A program made the translations under genes and the position numbers. The notes under the pieces are model-generated. The model saw nothing but the letters and a program-made list of their open reading frames with translations, was not told the DNA's origin and did not search any database. From contig NW_012236529.1 of the NCBI RefSeq assembly GCF_000787575.1, forward strand, positions 1,240,001 through 1,304,000: DNA of 64,000 nucleotides, in the 5' to 3' direction. Positions 37,890 through 49,967 of the stretch are shown one piece after another. Numbering within the stretch: the stretch's first letter is position 1; every line of letters begins with the position of its first letter. This DNA is from Acytostelium subglobosum LB1. Its lineage: Eukaryota > Evosea > Eumycetozoa > Acytosteliales > Acytosteliaceae.

Positions 37890-40635
37890 ATGACAACAAC
37901 AACATTAGGAAGAAGTAGAAGTTCACATCAAGTATCAAGAAGAAGTAATAGTAGTAGTTTGAAATTATTACATCATCATCAGAAGAAACAACACCAACAT
38001 CACAAGCAGCAACAACATAAGAAGCAGAATAGACAACATATACTTGGACGTATTCTATCAAGATTAAGACAATATCAAAATAATCACAACTCTTTTACAA
38101 CAAAACAAAAGATGGATACAGAATATAAATCAGGATATTTATATAGATTAGGAGGTATTGGTATCTTCAAATACAGGAAGAAGTTATGGTTCACACTGAC
38201 CAGTACACATCTATCATGTTATGTCTCATCAGAGAAGGTATGTATATATATATATCCTGGCGGAATGATTCAGCCTCAGCCTCAACCCCAAACCCATCAA
38301 CACTCATACTCACACTCACGTTTCCAAACAAAAGAAATCAACACCAGTAGAATCAATCACATTGAATAGTATAAAGAAGATTACATTGTTACAGAAGGAT
38401 GCCGAGTCCATTCAAACAACTTATGGCTTCTGCATTGAGTATGTGAGTGGAGGCAGTGGCAGTGGCCAGTCCGCTGGAAGTTTGCCAAACAAACTTGTGA
38501 TCCAGGCAAATCCCATCAGCACATTGGCCGACTGGGTGATCAAGTTGGACGGTTTGACACATCGCGACTTCAACTCATACCTGGACCAGGCAGAGCGCAA
38601 GCTTCTACTCAAGATCCTGTTCAAGAACAATATACAGGGCGGCATCATCAAGTCCAACGGCGACGAGGAGTGGTCCTACAGCCCCATCGGCACTCTGTCC
38701 ACAATCGAGGGCACGTACAGTGGCGCACAGATCGACTACCACTGGGACGGCGAATGGCTACGCAGCTCAACCAATGAGCTGGGCGCTGGCCGCTTCAACG
38801 GCGTGTACCTGGCTTGGTATCTGGCGGGCGTTGACCCTAAGGCCCCACACGCCACCACAGCCACACCAGACATTGTCTACTTCTGGGATGAGCGCGAGAA
38901 GGAGTACCAGACCGATCAGGGCAAGGAGCTGACGTTCAAGTGGACGCGTCATTTCCTCGCATCCAAGTTTGGCCGCGGCGAGTGGATCGTCGAAGGCCAC
39001 GTTCCCCAGGCGGTGGTAATGTTCCTGCAGCTGATCAAATACAGACGCACCGTGGACGAGGAGAGTGATTGTGTAAACCCTTTCGCTGGCAAGCTGGCCA
39101 ACGCGTTGGCCAGTGTAGGCGGCGAGGCGGCTGTGCTGCCTCTTGCAAGTGTGATCAAGAACAAGGAGGAGACGGCTGTCGAGAGCGCAGCCCATGGTCT
39201 GGAGCTTGCCAACGTTGCCACCATATTCACCAAGGGTCAAGCCACACTGGACGACTGTCACGCGACTGTTGACGTATTCCCAATGGATGCTGTCATCCGC
39301 ACTCCAAGCGAGATTGAGAAGGAGTTTGCAGACCTGATATCATCTTGCACCAGCTCACACATATCGGACGAGGAGGCTGCCTCGTTGTCCAAGGACGACG
39401 AATCACCTGACGAACGCTACATTGCGACATCATCATCTTCCAACACAACGACGCCAGAGTCATCCGAGTCACCACCATCGACCATCTGTCGCACAGACAC
39501 TCTGCGACTGCTCAATGACACCATCCTTCAATCACGTCAACTCCAAAGCAGGATGTCCATCATGAACATGGAGTACTTTAGTCGTCACACACCCGTCGCC
39601 ACATTGGTAACAGTAGCGTCCCTGGCCAAGGACAAGGAGGCAGACAACGCAGCGACCAAGCCAACCTCGCCCAGAGAGCCAGTAGCGCCATCACAGACAC
39701 AGACACAGACACAGACACATACACCAAAGAGACATCCAACCATCAGGGATAGCTTCGCTATGTTTTGTGATGCGCTGTCGACTCCAGAACCACAGCCACT
39801 ACAGAAGAATATATTGGAGGAGATATTGTCGCCACAGCCCATATTCCCAAGCACGCCACTGGGCTCTGTGATTGGACCATCCAACCCCGAGCACCAACCT
39901 AGCAGCAGTAGCAACAATAACAACAACGCAGACACAATCGCAGCAGCCGAGCTTATTGCCACCCAGCTGAGGCAGTCATTCTGTCTGGCGTGCAATCTGC
40001 CCATCAGCGGACAAAAGGTGTTGGCACTGGGCAACAGTTTCCACAAGGACTGCTTCAAATGCCACAAGTGTCACAGGGAGTTGTGCACCAAGACCTTCTA
40101 CCGCCAGGGCCTCATCAACGATGAGTCGCCAGAGGACAGCAACACCTCAACACGTTCATCACGCTCCGCTTCAATTTTTGATCTTCACTCGAGTTCAGAG
40201 TCACGCTCATCGTCCACACCTCAGACCCTGCCTCAACAGCAACATAGTGGCACGCCCAAATACCTTTGTGAGAACTGTTTCAATGACACCTGTCCAGTGT
40301 GTCCCAAGTGCAACGCCAATGTTATGTTCCGATGTGTTAGCGCACTCGGCAAGAAATGGCACACCGATCACTTTTGTTGCGTCAAATGCTCAGCCAACCT
40401 GGTCGGAATGCCATTCTTTGATCACGAAGGACAACTATTGTGCCAAGTTGACTATGATAGGATTATAGGCAACATCAATAGCAGCAGCAGCAATATATCT
40501 ACCACATCAACAACATCAACATCAACTACATCAACATCAACTACATCAACAACCAATACCAACATCACCAATGACATCAACATCAACAACATATTGCACC
40601 TGTTGGAGGAAGCTTCTGGCTTCCAGGCATACTAA
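37890..40635 (+). CDS. PH domain and two-LIM protein
   Basis: Exon 1 is 37890-38237. Exon 2 ends at 40635 and probably begins at 38377, which keeps the frame but uses an AAAG acceptor; a TAG acceptor at 38368-38369 would not keep it. About 868 aa. A His/Gln-rich basic head precedes a PH domain (about 75-180: KSGYLYRLGGIGIFKYRKKLW and ISTLADWVIKLDGL) split by the intron. A conserved-looking 150-residue block follows (WSYSPIGTLS, YHWDGEWL), of no family I recognise. After a long Ser/Thr-rich linker come two LIM domains starting CLACNLPIS and CPKCNANVMF, then a poly-Thr/Ser tail. PH binds phosphoinositides and LIM binds proteins, so a cortical adaptor is likely. Confidence 0.85.
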
Positions 40636-40984
40636 TCAATCACCCAAACAATCAAACCACTTTCACTTGATGAACGCCTAATCATGATGAGCGTTCTTGT
40701 CCGACAATTTTATAACCAACTCCAACTCCAACTCCAAATCCATCGCCAACTCCAACTTTACGCCATTCATACATATATTTATAGTCTTGGACAAAATGTC
40801 CAACTCCTTTCCACCTTTCCATCCAAATACTTTCATTCGCCTTTCCTTTCCATGATGGACGGATGATACTGTCCATGTGACGCACCGATATATAAGTAAC
40901 ATCCAACCATCAATCAAACATCTCCAATAAATGTATCATACATTATTCAATCAACCAATCAACCAATCAACCAATCACTCTTGA
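40636..40984. other. Convergent 3' region
   Basis: Between the stop of the PH-LIM gene and the stop of the ankyrin-type gene. It holds an AACTCC hexanucleotide-type repeat at about 40720-40760 that creates a spurious Glu-Leu ORF, and (CAAC/CAAT)n near 40945-40975. AATAAA is present at about 40926. Confidence 0.6.
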
Positions 40985-43240
40985 TCACTTTATTTTTAGT
41001 CTAGCCTTCAAAACTGAAACACTATCTTTGTCATTGTCTGGTGCTTTTCTCTTTTTTTCCATCTTCTCAACCTCCAATCGATCTTTGTATTCTTCTATGA
41101 TTGATTGCAATTGTACATTTGACTTAAAGATACTCATCGAGGCAACACCTTTGATATTCAACTTTGCTCCAATGTTAACCAAGTGTTGTAACATTACGAC
41201 ATCACTATTGGTGACCAGGTGTTTTGTGAACAATGGTATGGCGAATGCCTTGACACGCTCCGTGTCCTTCTCCGAGAAGTTTCTGAGCACTCGGTCCAAC
41301 ATTGTTGTGTTTCCAGGTCTTTCAAAGATTGTGCGTATCACTTTGCTCAATTGACAAGCTCCGTTTAGTTCATTGAATGCTCTCCAATCAATCTTCCACT
41401 GATTTAGACAGAATAGTGTGTCCATCATCTCAGCGCTGACCTCGGCTTTGATGGCCTGGATCTGCCAATCGACAACTACTGCATAATTGGCGAACAAGAA
41501 TTTGATTGCCTCCAGGTTGCCATTCTTGATTGCCCATTCCATGAGCATGCGAAGGGAATTTCGAGCATAGTGAGATGAGGCACAGTACTCAATTAGCCAT
41601 TGGAACATAGGCAGTCGAAGACGAGCAGAGTAAGTGAGCTGGATGGGCAGTGAGTCGGGAGCTGGTTCGAATAGTTGGACGAGTCGCTGGACGGCATCGA
41701 GCTTTCCAATCTTGATGGCCAAGCAAAGTTGAGTTTGGAAATGTATCAGCTTCGGCTTGTTCTCTATCACAAGGTTCAGATTGTCGCGGTGGTCCAAGAT
41801 AAAGAATTGTTTGAAGGGCAGTATCTTGTTGGTGTTGGACACCAGGAACTCAAGCATCTCCATCGTTCCGTCGAATGATTGAATGTCACTAGTAGATACC
41901 TCAAAGACATGATTGAGCTCATTGAGATACTTGATAATCTTCAACTTGTTGGCAGAATTACTGGCAGTCATGAACAACTGTGAATGATAGCCTCCGGCAA
42001 AGTATCTTGACCTCTCTGCAATGTGGTGCCTATCCATGTATAGATAGGCTATCTTGATCTGGGTGAGTGTACCATATTCTATTATACTATGATTGATGAT
42101 CTTCTCATTCCTGAACTGATCAATGAGTAGTGGTATCAATGTGCAGTCGCCGGTCGATATATATCCATTGATGACATCTCGGACATGGCTTGGCTGGAAG
42201 TAAAAGTACAGTGTCCAACCATACAACAATTTGGTAATTAACAATCTTTGCTCTTCACTAATGGTTGCTGGTTCATCACTGCCAACGAAACTCATGAGTG
42301 ATTGACATTGCTCTTTGGACTCTTTGTAGGCGTGCTCAAAGAGCGTGTTTGGGAAGGTGTTTGGCGCAATCAAGTTGTACTTGACCAATCTTTGTATTTG
42401 TTCATAATGTTGATTGGCCGTTGAGTTTGCAATTGATTGGATGAGGCGAGTGCCTGTGATCCTGTAGTTGCTGACGCCATCATGGGGGAGTGGCAGCAGC
42501 TCGTCAACGAGCAATCCATCGCCAGTGAGCAGGATGTTTGTTACATAGTTATGAGCGTGGTATCTGACCAGGTCGGCCATATCCTTGGAGATGAAGGTTG
42601 GATCGATCAGCTCGCGAATCAGTTGGCTTGATTGAGTGCGGTAGACGATCTCGGCAACATCATCTGGTCTCTCGATTAGAAGCGAGGTGGTTGTGACGAT
42701 CAAGCGTAGGAGGTACTTGATCATGTCGATCTTACTCGTCTCGAATGCTTGTCTGATCATTTGTATCGGGTCGATCGACACCAACTTGACCGGTTCAGTC
42801 TGATGAATGAGCGTTTGAACAATGTGAATGTTACCGCCCTGGACAGCGATTTTAAGCAATTCAACCATATCCTTGAATTGTGATTGATAACGTTTGTAGA
42901 TTAGGTCGAATGTAGCAGGGTCTACATCACTCTTGCACAGTTCAATGATGTCTGAACGCTTGGGAGCTTCATTCTGATTTGGTTGACTTAAAAGGTTAAG
43001 TCTAAAGCGCTCCCTCAACAGACCATAATGACGTGACCTAATTAATTTAGTTAATGATGTCCATTGATTATACGACAAGTATTGAATATCATATTGTTGA
43101 TCAATTGACAACCATCTATTATTATTGAAATGATTCAATACTGTTGCACTACAAAGACATTCATGTATCACTCTCACCTGTGACATAACATTATTAAATA
43201 TTATTCTATTTGTGATTAATCTCTTGAACAACTCGTCCAT
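40985..43240 (-). CDS. Dictyostelid ankyrin-type repeat protein
   Basis: Single exon, 751 aa. The N-terminus MDELFKRLITNRIIFNNV is typical of a large dictyostelid family of F-box-less ankyrin-like proteins. Degenerate ankyrin-type helix pairs run through the chain (GGNIHIVQTLIHQ, SKIDMIKYLLRLI, NGNLEAIKFLFANY, DVVMLQHLVNIGAKLNIKG). The C-terminus is Lys/Arg-rich (KMEKKRKAPDN). No catalytic domain or membrane helix is visible. It has no intron, unlike most neighbours, as is common for this amplified family. Function unknown. Confidence 0.85.
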   Translation of the reverse strand: MDELFKRLITNRIIFNNVMSQVRVIHECLCSATVLNHFNNNRWLSIDQQYDIQYLSYNQWTSLTKLIRSRHYGLLRERFRLNLLSQPNQNEAPKRSDIIELCKSDVDPATFDLIYKRYQSQFKDMVELLKIAVQGGNIHIVQTLIHQTEPVKLVSIDPIQMIRQAFETSKIDMIKYLLRLIVTTTSLLIERPDDVAEIVYRTQSSQLIRELIDPTFISKDMADLVRYHAHNYVTNILLTGDGLLVDELLPLPHDGVSNYRITGTRLIQSIANSTANQHYEQIQRLVKYNLIAPNTFPNTLFEHAYKESKEQCQSLMSFVGSDEPATISEEQRLLITKLLYGWTLYFYFQPSHVRDVINGYISTGDCTLIPLLIDQFRNEKIINHSIIEYGTLTQIKIAYLYMDRHHIAERSRYFAGGYHSQLFMTASNSANKLKIIKYLNELNHVFEVSTSDIQSFDGTMEMLEFLVSNTNKILPFKQFFILDHRDNLNLVIENKPKLIHFQTQLCLAIKIGKLDAVQRLVQLFEPAPDSLPIQLTYSARLRLPMFQWLIEYCASSHYARNSLRMLMEWAIKNGNLEAIKFLFANYAVVVDWQIQAIKAEVSAEMMDTLFCLNQWKIDWRAFNELNGACQLSKVIRTIFERPGNTTMLDRVLRNFSEKDTERVKAFAIPLFTKHLVTNSDVVMLQHLVNIGAKLNIKGVASMSIFKSNVQLQSIIEEYKDRLEVEKMEKKRKAPDNDKDSVSVLKARLKIK

Positions 43241-43463
43241 TACTATTATTTTATTATTACTTATTATTACTTATTATAATGTACATGGATTACAAAAGAC
43301 TAATTGTTATTCAATCCAAAGTTGCCCTCACTTTGTTATGTTTCATATTCTTAAATTATGGGACAACCAAATTCATGCAACGAAACTATGTATCAATCAA
43401 TTACAACCTTGTTCTTCAATATAACATAAATAGAGATAATATATATATATATACATATATACA
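43241..43463. promoter_or_regulatory. Divergent promoter, ankyrin-type gene / prefoldin 2
   Basis: 223 bp, AT-rich, with a TA-rich leader directly before the prefoldin ATG. Confidence 0.45.
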
Positions 43464-43958
43464 ATGTCACAACAACAACTAACGAATGAGCAGATTGTTG
43501 CAAACTATAAAGAGATGAAGCAACAACAGAGTACTATCATGTCAAAGATATCAGAGATAGAGGCTGATCAAGGCGAATACAAGTAAGGTCATTCATTCAT
43601 CACAAGTCAATCAATCAAACATACGTACATGTCACTGACACTGTGTACACATCATCATGTAGTCTTGTAATCAGTGCCATCGAGCACCTAGAGCCATCCA
43701 GAAAGTGTTTCAGAATGATTGGAGGTGTATTGGTCGAGAGAACTGTCGGTGATGTACTGCCTGTAGTCAAGCAAAACAGAGATGGAGTATGTTGTAGCGA
43801 GATGAATGAGAGAGAGTATACTAACAATGAATGAATGAATGTATAAATAATAGATAAAGGATTTAGTACAGAGATTGGAAGAACAGCTTACAGCAAAGAC
43901 AAAGGAGCTGAATGACTATGCAGCAAAGTACAACATCAGGGTTGGACCAGCACAATAA
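43464..43958 (+). CDS. pfdn2: Prefoldin subunit 2
   Basis: Three exons (43464-43582, 43663-43786, 43854-43958) give 115 aa, slightly short of the usual 110-155. An N-terminal coiled coil (QIVANYKEMKQQQSTIMSKI) leads to the beta hairpin region with RKCFRMIGGVLVERTVGDVL and a C-terminal helix (KDLVQRLEEQLTAKTKEL). These are the standard beta-type prefoldin features. Prefoldin is the hexameric co-chaperone that passes actin and tubulin to CCT in the cytosol. Too small in each exon to be obvious from single ORFs. Confidence 0.95.
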
Positions 43959-44038
43959 ACGATCGAACGACTTATGGACAATAGCTTGGACGATTGATTG
44001 ATTGTATGAATGATTGAACGATTGATTGAATGAGTGGA

Positions 44039-47000
44039 TCACTTCACATTCACATTCGCATTAGTTATGTTGTCAAGTTGACAGACACCCATACTCTTAA
44101 GTACACCTCTTTGGCAATGATTGGAATGTAGACAAAAGATGCAGCCAAAGTCTTCAGAGAGAATGGTGCCTTCCTCGACACTGGCGGCACAGTTTGGACA
44201 GGGCGGGAACTCGGCACACTTGGCAAAGATCTCATCGATGTGGTCAAAGATGTCTTGGCATGAGCCTGTGCCACCCTCGGCACTGTCCAGCAGATAGATG
44301 CGGTCGGCCTGGTCCAGGAAGTTGGTAACGTCCAACGTCTGATTGTTGCGGCCAAAGTCACCGTCGAGCACAGGCGTCACGGTCGGTATACACTCCTCCA
44401 CATCGTTGCGCGATGTTAACAGTATCGATGGCACTGTGGCCAGTATCTGATGAACTATAGTATGTAGCATGACCATCACTTCGCCCATCTCGATCAAATC
44501 ATCGATCTTTGGCTCAAAGTCCCTGCTATTCAAACACAGGCTACTCTTCTTGAATGATTCAATGCGCTTGTTGAATAGCTGTCTTAGTGTTGCCCTATGG
44601 ATGCAATGATTGAATGAGTGAGTAAGTGAGTGAGTGTGATTGCGCTGATGTGTCGATCGCGAGACTTACTTTGGATCTAATCTTGATTGCTCTTGGAATG
44701 CAAACTGGATGAATGGTGTCTCGTAGTGGACCTGGAGTGGTTCCTTGAGGCTGAACTTCTGTGACTCTGATGTTGAGTTGTAATGGGAGTCATTGAGTGT
44801 GCGCCCTGTGCTTGATCGTACTTGACTGTATGTGCGTTTCTCGTAGCCTCGCACGATGGTCGTGTACTTGGCCACACCAAATGTGATCTCCAAAGGTGGA
44901 AGGTTGCCACGCATTGCCACAGTCTTCCTCTGAAGCACTGACACAATGTCCACCTGGCACGACTTGGTCGGTGTCGTGGTGATGCGTGTGTTGGCGGCCA
45001 TGCGCATCCTCTCCAGCTGCGCAGTGCCGGGCTCTCCGTGCTTGGCCATGTCCAGCGAGAGCACCTGATAGATGTCCATCGACTCGGTGTTGTGGGACAT
45101 AAAGATGGCGCCGGGGAACAGACGGGTGATGGCCTGCATCTTGGACATCTCCTCGATCTGTACCTGCTTGCCCACTTTGGCCACGACCACCTCGTTCAAT
45201 CCAGTGCCACCGCGGATGGACAGAGTATTGTGTACATAGTCAGATGATCGCCACAACGTCTTGTTGCCCACAGTCTGCACCTTTATCTTGCCCGTCTTGA
45301 CCAGCTCATCAATGATCGGCTTGGCCTGTGGTCCAAACTTCTGCCCCAACTGTTCGTAGTTCACAGGTATACCAATCTCATGTGTGGCGCATCTAATCAA
45401 TCAATCGGTTCAGTACAGTTAGTGTCTCGCCTCGATCCATCATCACCCAATAAATCAACTTACAATAGGTGAGCGGATAAGACTGTCGGGAAGTCACCAT
45501 TGAATGATAGACTCTCAGTGTCGCCATCCAACAATGATGATAGGTGTTGGGAGTAGTACTTGTCCAGGGGTGTATTAGATGGAATGAACACGACCAGACC
45601 CATCTTGGATCGTCCAACACGTCCAATTCTTTGCTTCCAACTCATTTTGGAACCTGGATATCCAATGATTAGACATGAATCCAACTCTGAGATATCGACA
45701 CCAGCCTCTAGCGCGTTTGTGGCAATGATGACCTTGGTCTGTCCACACTTGAGTTGATTCAATGTCTCTTGTTTGAGGAATGGTTTCAAAGATGAATAGT
45801 ATGCTTTGACTTGTCTGGCTGTTCTCGTATATTTTGAATCCGATCCAAGGTATTGTATCAGTCCGTTGACACCTCTGATGGTGTTGCAGAACACGATACC
45901 CTTTAGGTTGTTCTCGACCCAGTGATGGATCACATTGCCTGGAGTATGGTATTGACTGATGGTGGATGGCTTCAATGTGATGTAGACCTTGGAGAATGAT
46001 CCCGAGCCATTGCGATCAATGAGATGGATTGAATGAGTGTCTGGCTTGCTCAACAGCTTCTTGGCCATTTGTATCGGGTTTCCAATTGTTGCCGATGCCA
46101 ACATATACTGTAGCGTGTTTGTTGATGGGCTGGTGCTCGAGACGATCGCGTGGTAGTTGGTAATTCGTCGCAATAGATTGATAAAGTGACAGCCCATGAT
46201 GCCAGAGTACGTGTGCGCTTCGTCCAGCACGATGAACCTGAGCTTGGCGAACCAGGCGCGCCAGCCTTTCCACTTCTCGACGAATCCGCCGCGTTGCAAC
46301 TGGTAGTGTACCCAGTCGGGGTTGGTCAGGAGGATGTCGGGGTAGGGCTCGCTAAAGATATCGGGCAGCGACGCCTTGTCCGTCTCGCCATTGACAAACT
46401 TGATCTTTAGACGGAACTGCGCGTCAATCTCCGCGTTGAAGCTCTCGATGGCCTTTTGCTGATTGTTGGCCAGCGCATTCAGGGGGAAGAGGAACATTGC
46501 CGCGCAGGACTTTTGTCCACGCGCCTTTTGGTTGATTATCTCTTCAAAGATGGGCAGGAAGAGCGAGAGGGACTTGCCACTGGACGTTGGTGTCGTGATT
46601 ATCACGTCTTGCATGCTGCGCACAGCCTGTCGACACTCGAGCTGATGTGAGTAGAGCTGTTGTCTCTTCATTCTGGCCATTGCGCTCTTTAGGTGGTTGT
46701 TCAGGTCGCTGGGCAGTGCTTGGAGATCGGCTGAATAGGGTTTCGTTGTCTGGACGTCAATGATCGAGTCCTTCACCAACATTGCAAACTTTCTAAATGG
46801 CTCATGTGCGATCCTCGCCTTGATCTCATCGACAGAGATGTGAGTCTTTGTTGGGTCAGCGTCTGAGTTCTTCCATTGATCAAACTTGTCATTGGCATTA
46901 TTTGTAGTTGAAGTAGTTGTAGTTGATGTTTTCGATGATGAAGTTGATGTTGAGGATGTTGATGAGGATGTTGATGATGTTGTTGATCGTGGCTTAAGTA

Positions 47001-48024
47001 TGCTACTGTGTGAGAATGAGGGAATGGATATGTTGGATATGGAGGGTGTAGCTTTGATAGAGCATGATGATGATGCATCTGTGTTGAAATCATCAAAGTC
47101 AAAGTCTAAGATGTCTGTTGTTTGGTTGTTGTCTGATGGCTGAGCGGCGTCGGATGTTGATACTGCTGTGGCAGCAGTTGATGTCTTTGGATTTAGTACC
47201 ATGAAGTTGATCGGATCGTCTCCAGGTGCATTGTTGATTGTATTGGTTGAGTTTGATGAAGACAGTGACGAAGTAGTTGAAGTGGAAGTAGCCACTGATG
47301 TGAAGTCCTTGCTTGGTACATTATGTGAGGATGTTGTGTTGCCATTGACATTGCCATTCAATGAAGACAATGGTTTGTTGATGTTTAAAGTAGGTTTAAG
47401 AGGTGATCGATTGAGTGTATTTCCATTGCCATTGGTATTTAGTATAAGCTTTGTATTCGTGTTCAAAGTAGGTTTGATTGGTGAAAGAGTTGGCATTGGT
47501 GTTGTCATTGTCGTCGTCTTCAACGGAGTTGTCGAAGTGGCCAAGGGCTTTGGTGAAGTGTTGCCCAAGTTCATTGAGAGTGGCGCTGGACTGGCGCGTT
47601 GTTGTGGAGGTATTGGACGCCCAGGTGTGTTCTGTCCATTCGATGATGAGCTAGTTGAATGAGAAGATGGCTTGTACTTTACAGAGTTGAATCGAAGGAA
47701 CTCCGTGGCATCGAATTCTGTGTGTGAAGAGTCAGGCATGAGTGTAACAGTGGAGTTAGCATCAATCTGATGCTTGGCGACACTACCACCAGCTGAATTA
47801 TTGACATTGGCATGCTGTTGAATGGCATGTTCAAACTTGATCTTCTTCAAACGGTTCTGCTCTTCAGTCTCTTGCTTTGACATGAATGTCAACTTCACCT
47901 TTGAGAATGAACCGAATCTATCCATTGTCTCTTGTCTATTATTAGAGTCCAAACTCCTGTATAGATCATCATTAGATAGTAGTCTCTTCCTACTCATCAT
48001 ATCATTGTTATTATATCTATTCAT
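44039..48024 (-). CDS. Hrq1/MrfA-type DEAH helicase with DUF1998
   Basis: Three exons (48024-45464, 45392-44670, 44594-44039) give 1279 aa. The first 400 residues are Ser/Thr/Asn-rich and disordered. The helicase core follows: Walker A TPTSSGKS (about 477), DEAH (about 600), SATIGNP, then VFCNTIRGVNGLIQYL, TNALEAGVDISELD and QRIGRVGRS. The C-terminal DUF1998 part ends in a Cys cluster (CPNC, then CIFCLHSNHC) as in MrfA, where four Cys hold zinc. Hrq1 and MrfA unwind DNA 3'-5' and act in interstrand crosslink repair. The start is uncertain: an in-frame ATG at 48159 would add 45 residues but nearly touch the neighbouring gene. Confidence 0.9.
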
Positions 48025-48188
48025 TCTTCTATGTACATATATGTATCTCTTTGTTTGATACAGATAATTCAATTTTTGTGTATCTTTGCCACACACAAAG
48101 TTCTTGATTCTTTGTGAACCATCATAATTATTTCTACGAAAATGATCATTTTCAAACATGGAGGCAAGGTTCAGCAAGTAGACTTAAG
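48025..48188. promoter_or_regulatory. Short divergent promoter, helicase / Gln-rich gene
   Basis: At most 164 bp between the two chosen start codons. If the helicase starts at 48159, the starts are only about 30 bp apart. Confidence 0.4.
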
Positions 48189-48372
48189 ATGCAAATAGTT
48201 AACTACAACTATCATCATGGAGGAAGGCCAAGGGCAGATAAGAGGCTTAAGGTACAAAAACAACAAGAGGAACAACAGCAACAACAGCAGCAGCAACAAC
48301 AACTAGAACCACTACTGCTGCAACAGCAACAAGAACAAGAACAACAGCTGTTGCAACAACAAGAGCAAGTGC

Positions 48373-48412
<40 letters not shown>

Positions 48413-48758
48413 TCAACAGCAGCAGGCCGAGATCAGTGCTCTTTACAACCTCATCAACATGACCAAGGAGCAGATTGCTCAGCTCACAAGAGAGATTGCC
48501 GAGATGGAGCAACCAATCAAGGCGATAAAGCCCCGAGATGTGTATATGTTTGACCAACATCAATCCGACATGTTTATCAGTACAGATGGTGTATTGGTCA
48601 TCATCAGTTACCCAGTTCAACGCTACTCCCATTACAATGACAAGATAGGTTGGCCTAAGAAACCAAACCAATATGTCCCATTGTACTCTGCTGTCAATGA
48701 TGAGGAGAAGAAGAAGATAGGTTGTCCACTCTTCTTCATTCTGACCCTTAGGTCTTAG
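48189..48758 (+). CDS. Gln-rich coiled-coil protein, unrecognised
   Basis: 189 aa from ATG 48189 with no intron. A basic start (GGRPRADKRLK) leads to about 60 residues that are mostly Gln in CAA/CAG runs, then a clean coiled coil (ALYNLINMTKEQIAQLTREI). A folded-looking C-terminal part contains DVYMFDQHQSDMFIS and GVLVIISYPVQRYS. The C-terminal part is not low complexity, which argues that the gene is real. No family recognised. Confidence 0.6.
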
Positions 48759-49065
48759 ATTATTAATATTTGTTAGCTGAATGTAAGAATGATTAATTCG
48801 CTTTGTCTCGGCATTAAATGCCCTCTGATCACTTTCGGTTCATATTCATTACCTCACCCCCATCCTGGGAGATAAAGATGGCATCATGGACCAAAAATGG
48901 TTGTTTTGATCAAAAACAGAACATTCCATGTACTTTGGGATAGTGAGTTAGATAGATAGAGTGAGAGTGTTGTTGTTGTGTGATACTTATTTGTCATTCA
49001 TTCACTCAACAAGTCAGTCAGTCAGTCGACAAGCATAGAGATAGAGATAGAGTATAGTAATAATA
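48759..49065. other. Intergenic
   Basis: No gene seen. Ends in GATAGAG-type repeats just before the next ATG. Confidence 0.5.
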
Positions 49066-49884
49066 ATGCCTATTGGAGATGATTCATATAATGAGGGTGG
49101 TTCACTCTATTATTACTCAGACATACCTCTGAAACGAGAGATACTACATGAGAAATATAGACATTGGGCAAGACGAATACTATTCTATTTAGCATTAGGT
49201 TACTTCATTACAGCCACTATTATGTATGTCGTCATCATCCATCACTCAACTCACTCACTCAATCATTCAATCAATCAAACATACTTACTCAATCATCTTA
49301 GGTTCCCATTTTTAATAACAAACTTAACATTCTGGTTCTGGCTTATACATGTATTATGGTTCGAGTTGGACTTGACGACGAATAAGAACAATATATTCAT
49401 ACAGTTGCTGCATGCTGTCAGCTTTGTCGGATCGTGGATTGTGATGGTGACAGCGACAATCTTGTTGGTAATACTCAACCCAGACTTTATTGCGCAGCGC
49501 GCGCATGAAGAGCATCACTCTGTGGCCTTTGCATGGCTGCTCAATGTATGGGTGCACTATATCCCGCCCATCTTGCTCACACTGGACATGTTTGTCTTTA
49601 AGGAGCACATTCGAAAGAGACATCATATAATCTTGTCACGCGAGCATAATACCAACAGACGAATGTGGGTGCAGGACGTGCTCAAGGTCGTCTGGGCCTA
49701 CCTCGCACCAATAGGCATCGTTGGCATATGGTTGGGAGCAGGATTCACCATTCAAGTGGTCTACGGAGTCACCAACTTTAGTTACAACTACCTTGTGCCA
49801 ATCATGGTTGGCACCGACATCATCTTTGCTACACTATTCCTATACCTAGTGCGTCGAAGGAATGACAACTACATCAAACTGTGA
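49066..49884 (+). CDS. Multi-pass membrane protein, FAR-17a/AIG1-like
   Basis: Two exons (49066-49223, 49302-49884) give 246 aa. The 78-nt intron is open and in frame, but it has GTATGT...TTAG ends and the usual CACTCAATCATT filler, so it is most likely spliced out. About six membrane helices. FPFLITNLTFWFWLIHVL and a His in VWVHYIPPILLTLDM resemble the Thr/His signatures of FAR-17a/AIG1/ADTRP proteins, which hydrolyse fatty-acid esters of hydroxy fatty acids. That family call is tentative. The C-terminus is basic and cytosolic (LVRRRNDNY). Confidence 0.75.
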   Translation: MPIGDDSYNEGGSLYYYSDIPLKREILHEKYRHWARRILFYLALGYFITATIMYVVIIHHSTHSLNHSINQTYLLNHLRFPFLITNLTFWFWLIHVLWFELDLTTNKNNIFIQLLHAVSFVGSWIVMVTATILLVILNPDFIAQRAHEEHHSVAFAWLLNVWVHYIPPILLTLDMFVFKEHIRKRHHIILSREHNTNRRMWVQDVLKVVWAYLAPIGIVGIWLGAGFTIQVVYGVTNFSYNYLVPIMVGTDIIFATLFLYLVRRRNDNYIKL

Positions 49885-49967
49885 CCTGTTTGTCAATTTA
49901 TAAACAAAGCATCGAGCTGGGTCTGGAGACCATCGAGGCTTGTACATAGTCCAACAACTTTAAAAGT

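Noticed and set aside
40678-40917. Minus-strand ORF with Glu-Leu repeat
   Set aside because: Caused by an AACTCC repeat in a 3' region.
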